Positions 6,135 to 10,548 of a stretch of DNA of 10,548 nucleotides are shown in pieces. The notes beneath the pieces were generated by a model. That model searched no databases. It saw only the letters and a program-made list of their open reading frames with translations, and was not told the origin of the DNA. Source of the stretch: Burkholderiaceae bacterium (GTDB taxonomy: Bacteria > Pseudomonadota > Gammaproteobacteria > Burkholderiales > Burkholderiaceae). The stretch is taken from the NCBI GenBank assembly GCA_025057735.1, contig JANWUU010000143.1, positions 1-10,548 of the forward strand. The letters run 5' to 3'. The translations under genes were made by a program, and so were the position numbers. The first letter of the stretch is position 1. Each line of letters begins with the position of its first letter.

Positions 6135-7270
6135 CCCGACACTCCCTGCAGGTGCAGCCACCCGGCGCGGTACCACGTCCACAGCCGATCCAGGAGCGCC
6201 GGCGGCGCATCCCGCAGCGCCTGCGGCGCGAGCATGCGACGGTCGGCCAGCGCACGCAACAGCCGGCGTTCCGGCGGATCGCTGGAAAACAGTTCCCCGT
6301 TGCAGGCAGCCCAGGCGTCGGCATAGAGCAGCCGCGTGCGACGGTCCAGGCGCACGCCACTGCGACCGGCGCGGGCGGCGAAACGCGGGCGCGGCAGCGG
6401 CCGCGGCGGCGGCTCAAAGGTCACCTGCGGTTTGGGTTCGGTCAGCTCCGAAAGCAGCATGCGCAGCGCATCGGCGCGTCGGGGCCGCAGCCTGCGCAGG
6501 ATGGCGAACGTGCGCTCGACCAGGTCGGCCGGCAGACGCGCAGGGTGGTGCGCGACCGCCGCGCCGGGATCGCGGTAGCGGCCGGGCAGCCGCCAGCGTG
6601 CGGCCAGCGTATCAAGCCAGGGATTGACGAGTTCCTGCCAGGCCGGTGCACGGAAGCCGATCGAGTAGGTCATGCAGTCGTGCCCGACGGCTACGCCCTC
6701 ATGCGCCACACCGGGCGGCAGGTACAGCACGTCGCCGGGCTGCAGCACCCACTGCCGAGTCGGGGTGAAGCGACGCAGGATCGCCAGCGGCAGCCCGGGC
6801 CGCAGCGACGGATCGCGACACGGCCCGATGCGCCAGCGCCGCCGCCCCTGCGCCTGCAGCAGGAAGACATCGTAGGCATCGACGTGCGGACCGACGCCGC
6901 CGCCGTCGCTGGCGTAGCTCACCATCAGGTCGTCCAGACGCGCATCGGCGATGAAGCGAAAGCGGCCCAGCAGCGCAGCGGCGCTGTCGTCGTGCAGATC
7001 CACGCCCTGCACCAGCAGCGTCCAGCGCCGGCGGCGCGGCGCGGGCAAGGTCGTGAAGGGTCCGTGCCGCAGACGCCAACGGTCAAAGGCCGTGACCAGC
7101 CGCGACTCGACGTCGGCCCGCCGCGCGAGCGCGAACAGGCGCTCGCGCGTCACCGGGGCGACGAAGTCCGGCAACGCGCGCCGGATCAGCACTGGCCGGC
7201 GCTGCCAGTAGCGGTGCATGAATTCGGCCACCGGCAGGTCGCCCAGATGCGTCAGCGGCTCGATGCCCAT
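6131..7270 (-). CDS. roxA: RoxA/YcfD-like JmjC-family 50S ribosomal protein L16 arginine hydroxylase
   Basis: This is a 379-residue cupin-fold, iron- and 2-oxoglutarate-dependent oxygenase, close in length to E. coli YcfD (373), which hydroxylates an arginine of ribosomal protein uL16. The iron ligands are H129 and D131 in GPHVDAYDVF and H190 in LPPGVAHEG, at spacings equal to the E. coli enzyme. GRRRWRIG at 142-149 provides the 2-oxoglutarate-binding arginine. The N-terminal WQRRPVLIR and the DLMVSYASDGGGVGPH run are also YcfD-like. After the catalytic domain come a helical dimerisation region (about 210-290) and a C-terminal winged-helix-like part (about 310-379). The ATG at 7270 fits the family N-terminus. 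There is no Shine-Dalgarno sequence, and slyD starts divergently only 20 bp away. The downstream unknown gene overlaps its stop by 4 bases. Family assignment is strong; the exact ribosomal substrate is inferred from homology. Confidence 0.92.
   Translation of the reverse strand: MGIEPLTHLGDLPVAEFMHRYWQRRPVLIRRALPDFVAPVTRERLFALARRADVESRLVTAFDRWRLRHGPFTTLPAPRRRRWTLLVQGVDLHDDSAAALLGRFRFIADARLDDLMVSYASDGGGVGPHVDAYDVFLLQAQGRRRWRIGPCRDPSLRPGLPLAILRRFTPTRQWVLQPGDVLYLPPGVAHEGVAVGHDCMTYSIGFRAPAWQELVNPWLDTLAARWRLPGRYRDPGAAVAHHPARLPADLVERTFAILRRLRPRRADALRMLLSELTEPKPQVTFEPPPRPLPRPRFAARAGRSGVRLDRRTRLLYADAWAACNGELFSSDPPERRLLRALADRRMLAPQALRDAPPALLDRLWTWYRAGWLHLQGVSG
6142..6147 (-). promoter_or_regulatory. 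Ribosome binding site of the unknown gene, inside roxA
   Basis: AGGGAG on the minus strand lies 7 bases before the ATG at 6134 and within the last codons of roxA. It supports the start that overlaps the roxA stop codon, and thus translational coupling. Confidence 0.6.
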
Positions 7271-7277
7271 GGGTGCG

Positions 7278-7283
7278 AGAATA
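7278..7283 (-). promoter_or_regulatory. roxA: Possible -10 box (TATTCT) for roxA in the 20-bp divergent gap
   Basis: TATTCT on the minus strand lies 7 bases before the roxA ATG and would place the transcription start at or next to the start codon, giving a leaderless mRNA. On the plus strand the overlapping GAGAAT (7277-7282) stands 8 bases before the slyD ATG. No -35 was identified on either side. The evidence is hexamer similarity and the lack of any other space. Confidence 0.35.
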
Positions 7284-7290
7284 GTGGCGC

Positions 7291-7812
7291 ATGAAGATCG
7301 CGGCCGGCTGCCTGGTGACGCTGGAGGTGAGGATGTTCGACGCGCAGGGCAACCTGCTGGAGGCGTCGGACGCGCCCCTCGTCTACCTGCATGGGGCCGG
7401 CGACATCTTCCCCGCGGTGGAGCGGGCGCTCGAGGGTCAGGAGCCGGGCTTTACGACCTCGCTTTACCTTCAGCCGTATCAAGCCTTCGGCGAGGACGAC
7501 CCGGCCCTGCTGCACGTGGTGGACCGCCGCCTCCTGGGGCCGGCGGTGACGGTCGGCATGCGCGTGGAGGGCGTGCCGGGACAGCCGAACGATGGGCGCA
7601 TCTACACGGTCACCGAATTGACGGAGGACGTCGCGGTGCTGGACGGCAACCATCCGCTGGCCGGCCGCGCGTTGCGCTTCGACGTCACGGTGCGTGCGGT
7701 GGAGGCGCTGACGCCGGAGGAGCTCGAGGAAGCGCAGGCACCGCTGGTGCCGGATTTCCTGCGGCCGGCCGCCTCGCACGACGTGCACGATCCGCATCCG
7801 CGCCGCCACTGA
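7291..7812 (+). CDS. slyD: FKBP-type peptidyl-prolyl cis-trans isomerase, SlyD family
   Basis: SlyD-type proteins are cytoplasmic prolyl isomerases and chaperones. The 173-residue product shows the split FKBP domain: MKIAAGCLVTLEVRMFDAQG (1-20), LVYLHGAGDIFPAVERAL (30-47) and GQEPG at 49-53. The insert-in-flap chaperone domain follows at about 70-120, and the diagnostic DGNHPLAGRALRFDV is at 118-132. The usual SlyD active-region AYG is AFG (65-67) here. E. coli SlyD ends in a long His/Cys metal-binding tail; here only a short tail with H163, H166, H169 and H173 and no cysteines remains, so nickel handling is probably reduced. The ATG at 7291 aligns with other SlyD starts; no Shine-Dalgarno sequence is present. 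It starts 20 bp from divergent roxA and ends 6 bp from the end of convergent mutS. Confidence 0.94.
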   Translation: MKIAAGCLVTLEVRMFDAQGNLLEASDAPLVYLHGAGDIFPAVERALEGQEPGFTTSLYLQPYQAFGEDDPALLHVVDRRLLGPAVTVGMRVEGVPGQPNDGRIYTVTELTEDVAVLDGNHPLAGRALRFDVTVRAVEALTPEELEEAQAPLVPDFLRPAASHDVHDPHPRRH

Positions 7813-7818
7813 GCCGGC

Positions 7819-10386
7819 TTACTCGGCCAGCCGCTTCAGTTCGTACAGCACCTGCAGCGCCTCGCGCGGGGACAGCGCATCGACGTCCAATGCCTGCAGG
7901 CGCGCACGCAGGTCGTCGGCCGGCGGTGTTGCGGCCGGGGCCGCCGCGGCGAATAGGTCAAGCTGCGGCTGCTGTCCGGCGGCGCGCTCCTCCAGCTGCG
8001 TCAGCAGCGCCCGCGCGCGCCGCACTACGGCCGGCGCGATGCCGGCCAGTTGCGCCACCGCCAGACCGTAGCTCTGGCTGGCCGGCCCTTCGCGCACCTC
8101 GTGCAGAAAGACGATGCGGCCGCGGGCCTCGGCGGCGGCGACGTGGACGTTGGCGACCTCCGGCAAGCGGGCGGCCAGTTGCGTCAGCTCGAAGTAATGG
8201 GTGGCGAACAGCGTCAGGCAGCGGTTGCGCTCCGCCAGCTCCTGTGCGATGGCGGCGGCCAGGGCCAGCCCGTCGAAGGTGGACGTGCCGCGGCCGATCT
8301 CGTCCATCAGCACCAGGCTCGATTCGGTCGCTTGGTTCAGGATGGCTGCCGCCTCGGTCATCTCGACCAGAAAGGTGGAGGCCCCGCGCGCCAGATCGTC
8401 GGCGGCGCCGATGCGCGTCAGGATGCGGTCGACCGGTCCGATGCGCGCCGCCTGCGCCGGGACGAAGCTGCCGCAGTAGGCGAGCAGCACGATCAGCGCG
8501 ATCGAGCGCATGTAGGTCGATTTTCCGCCCATGTTGGGGCCGGTGATGATCAGCAGCCGGCGGCCCGGACCGAGCCGGCAGTCGTTGGGCACGAAGGTCT
8601 CCAGTGTGCGCTCCACCACCGCGTGGCGCGCGCCGACGATCTCCAGGCCGGGCGTCGCGGTCAGATCCGGCTGCACCCAACGGGCCTCGCGCGCGACCCG
8701 CGCGAAGGTGGCCAGCACGTCGAACATGGCGACGGCGGCCGCCGCGCGCGACAGCGCCGGCAGATGCTCGGCCAGCTGCGCCAGCAGCGCCTCGTACAGG
8801 ACGCGTTCCTTGGCGCGTGCGCGCTCTTGCGCCGACAGTGCCTTGTCCTCGAAGGCCTTTAGCTCCGGCGTGATGTAGCGCTCGGCGTTCTTCAGCGTCT
8901 GCCGCCGCCGGTAGTCTTCCGGCACCTTGGCCGTCTGGCCGTGCGTGACCTCGATGTAGAAGCCGTGTACGCGGTTGTATTCGACGCGCAGGTTGGCGAT
9001 GCCGGTGCGCGCGCGCTCGCGCGCCTCCAGCTCCAGCAGGAACTGGCCGGCGTTGTCGCGCAGCGCGCGCAGCTCGTCCAATTCGGCATCGACGCCGGCG
9101 GCGATCACGTCGCCGTCGCGCACACTGGCGGCCGGCTCCGGCAGCAGCCAGCGCGACAGCAGCGCCGACAGCGAGGCCGGCAGCACACATTCCGCCGCCA
9201 GCTGCCGCAGCAGCGGCGCCTCGCTGGCGGCGAACTCCGTCAGCCGTGCGATGCGGGGCAGCGCATCGCGCAGTGCGGCGAGCTCGCGCGGCCGCACGCT
9301 CTTGAGGGCGATGCGCGCGGCGATGCGGTCGATGTCCGGCATCTGCCGCAGTGTTTGCTGCACGCGTTCGTCGCCGCCTGTATCCGCCAGCGTCGCCACG
9401 GCCAGGTGGCGCGCGCGCACCGCCTCTGCATCGCGCAGCGGATGATGCAGCAGGTGCCGCAGGCGGCGGCTGCCCATGCCGGTGGCGCAGCGGTCCAGCA
9501 CCGCGAACAGGGTGGCCGCCTGCGGCCCGTCGCCGCGCAGCGGTGCGGTCAGTTCCAGATTGCGGCGTGTGACCGGATCGAGGATCAGGTAATCGGACTC
9601 GCGCTCCAGCCGCAGCGCGGTGACGTGCGCCAGCTCGTCGTTTTGCGTCTCGCGCGCATAGGCGAGCAGGGCGCCGCAGGCCGCCAGCGCGAGCGGGACG
9701 TCCTGGATACCGTAGGCGGCCAGCGTGGTCACGCGCAGTTGCTGTTTCAGCGTCTCGGCGGCGCGGCCGGGATCGAACTGCCAGGCCGGCCGCGGCGTGA
9801 CCGTCGCGTCGGCGTCCAGGCGCTCGCCCTCGGCGATCAGGATCTCGGCGGGCGCGATGCGCGCCAGCTCGCTCGCCAGCCGTGCCAGCGGCACCTCGGT
9901 GGCGCGCAGGTCGCCGCCGGCCAGCACCAGCCACGCGAGGCCGGCGCTCTGCGTGCGACGGTCAAGCGCCACTGCGCACAGCGCGGTGTCCGCCTTCGCG
10001 TCCAGCAGTCCGGCGTCGGTCACGGTGCCCGGCGTGACGATGCGCACCACGCGTCGCTCCACCGGCCCCTTGCTGGTCGCCGGATCGCCGATCTGCTCGC
10101 AGATCGCCACCGATTCGCCCAGCCTGACCAGGCGCGCCAGATACTGCTCGACGGAGGCCACCGGCACGCCGGCCATCGGAATCGGCGCGCCGTTGGACAC
10201 GCCACGGCGCGTGAGCGTGATGTTCAGCAGGCGCGCGGCACGCTCGGCGTCCTCGTAGAAGAGCTCGTAGAAGTCGCCCATCCGGTAAAACAGCAGCAGC
10301 GTCGGATACTGCGCCTTGATGCGCAGGTATTGCTGCATCACGGGGGTGTGGCCGGCAAGATCGTCGGCCGCGCGGCTCGGCTGCAT
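7819..10386 (-). CDS. mutS: DNA mismatch repair protein MutS
   Basis: MutS recognises mispaired and small looped DNA and recruits MutL. The 855-residue protein is full length (E. coli 853). F39-Y40-E41 (in MGDFYELF) is the mismatch-wedging Phe-x-Glu motif in domain I (about 13-125). The connector domain is at about 130-270, and the lever and clamp at about 290-550. The ATPase domain has Walker [10 protein letters not shown] at 616-624, the STFLVEMTE signature at 670-678, Walker B LVLMDEIG at 691-698 and the ATH switch histidine H730. QLDLF at 808-812 is a good beta-clamp binding pentapeptide, and the last 30 residues form the C-terminal oligomerisation helices. The start at 10386 leaves HTPVMQQYL at the family position; M17 would remove part of this block. 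No Shine-Dalgarno sequence is visible. It lies 18 bp after the suhB-like gene on the same strand, suggesting co-transcription. Confidence 0.99.
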   Translation of the reverse strand: MQPSRAADDLAGHTPVMQQYLRIKAQYPTLLLFYRMGDFYELFYEDAERAARLLNITLTRRGVSNGAPIPMAGVPVASVEQYLARLVRLGESVAICEQIGDPATSKGPVERRVVRIVTPGTVTDAGLLDAKADTALCAVALDRRTQSAGLAWLVLAGGDLRATEVPLARLASELARIAPAEILIAEGERLDADATVTPRPAWQFDPGRAAETLKQQLRVTTLAAYGIQDVPLALAACGALLAYARETQNDELAHVTALRLERESDYLILDPVTRRNLELTAPLRGDGPQAATLFAVLDRCATGMGSRRLRHLLHHPLRDAEAVRARHLAVATLADTGGDERVQQTLRQMPDIDRIAARIALKSVRPRELAALRDALPRIARLTEFAASEAPLLRQLAAECVLPASLSALLSRWLLPEPAASVRDGDVIAAGVDAELDELRALRDNAGQFLLELEARERARTGIANLRVEYNRVHGFYIEVTHGQTAKVPEDYRRRQTLKNAERYITPELKAFEDKALSAQERARAKERVLYEALLAQLAEHLPALSRAAAAVAMFDVLATFARVAREARWVQPDLTATPGLEIVGARHAVVERTLETFVPNDCRLGPGRRLLIITGPNMGGKSTYMRSIALIVLLAYCGSFVPAQAARIGPVDRILTRIGAADDLARGASTFLVEMTEAAAILNQATESSLVLMDEIGRGTSTFDGLALAAAIAQELAERNRCLTLFATHYFELTQLAARLPEVANVHVAAAEARGRIVFLHEVREGPASQSYGLAVAQLAGIAPAVVRRARALLTQLEERAAGQQPQLDLFAAAAPAATPPADDLRARLQALDVDALSPREALQVLYELKRLAE

Positions 10387-10404
10387 GCGCGAAAGCGGCG
10401 CGCC

Positions 10405-10548
10405 TTAAGCGGCGGCGCGCACGCTGCGGCCCGCGCGCACCAGTTTCAGCAGTTGCGCGAACACCTTCGGATTGCCGCAGACGATATTGCCGCTTTGCAG
10501 GTAATTCGGCGTGTCGTCGAAGTCGGCGACGAATCCGCCGGCTTCGAG
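10405..10548 (-). CDS. suhB: Inositol-1-monophosphatase (SuhB-like), C-terminal end only
   Basis: Only the last 47 codons are in the window; the gene continues past the right edge. The translated end begins LEAGGFVADFDD and contains NYLQSGNIVCGNPKVF, the terminal block of the inositol monophosphatase family. In SuhB this follows the metal-binding WD.AAG..L..EAGG segment. E. coli SuhB hydrolyses inositol phosphates in vitro and also works in rRNA antitermination complexes through NusA; whether this copy does both cannot be judged from the fragment. It ends in an Ala-rich tail and TAA at 10407-10405. The mutS start lies 18 bp downstream on the same strand, so the two probably share a transcript. 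Confidence 0.9.
   Translation of the reverse strand, partial: LEAGGFVADFDDTPNYLQSGNIVCGNPKVFAQLLKLVRAGRSVRAAA

Noticed and set aside
4874..7294. Plus-strand open frame of 806 codons through the bamC end and antisense to the lipoprotein, unknown gene and roxA
   Set aside because: It crosses a strong terminator and four supported genes and has shadow-type composition with no domain.
7218..8546. 442-codon plus-strand frame over slyD and antisense to mutS
   Set aside because: Its residues only shadow SlyD and the reverse strand of MutS; no start signal or motif.
7958..9934. 658-codon minus-strand frame inside mutS
   Set aside because: Pure frame shadow of mutS; Gly/Arg/Ala-rich and without any recognisable block.

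Overview
The window is a GC-rich (roughly two thirds G+C by eye), densely coded stretch of bacterial chromosome, most likely from a betaproteobacterium (Burkholderiales, Rhodocyclales or a close relative). The protein sequences point there: BamC and RoxA homologues are proteobacterial, TrpRS is the long (about 400-residue) form familiar from Burkholderia-like genomes, and the runs yciO / site-2 protease / trpS / methyltransferase / dapA / bamC and roxA / slyD / mutS are gene neighbourhoods I associate with betaproteobacteria. This assignment is inference; no rRNA or other taxonomic marker is present.

Layout. Left block (5-5199), all on the plus strand and almost without gaps: yciO (YrdC-like protein), a compact site-2-type membrane metalloprotease, trpS, a small class I SAM methyltransferase, dapA and the outer-membrane assembly lipoprotein gene bamC. 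A strong hairpin with U-tracts on both sides (5253-5279) separates bamC from a convergent minus-strand gene for a tiny Pro/Ala/Lys/Glu-rich lipoprotein (5300-5539). Upstream of that gene lie a perfect hairpin and a candidate promoter. Middle block (5631-7270), minus strand: a RoxA/YcfD-like JmjC ribosomal oxygenase gene joined by an ATGA start/stop overlap to a conserved protein of unknown function. Right block: slyD (7291-7812, plus) starts only 20 bp from the roxA start and ends 6 bp from the end of convergent mutS (7819-10386, minus). The 3' end of a suhB-like inositol monophosphatase gene (minus) runs off the right edge.

How it works together. Most genes are housekeeping: Trp-tRNA charging, lysine/diaminopimelate synthesis, BAM-complex assembly, ribosome-linked protein modification and folding (RoxA, SlyD) and mismatch repair (MutS). 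The left block looks like one transcription unit or a few nested ones, with promoter-like TAGACT/TAGAAT boxes just before the protease and dapA. There is no mobile element, CRISPR array, RNA gene, frameshifted gene or obvious horizontal island.

I did not find a convincing undescribed system. The points most worth a second look are a four-cysteine pattern in TrpRS matching the known [4Fe-4S] TrpRS motif, the uncharacterised protein translationally coupled to RoxA, the Lpp-sized low-complexity lipoprotein with a 5' hairpin leader, and the very tight divergent and convergent junctions around slyD.
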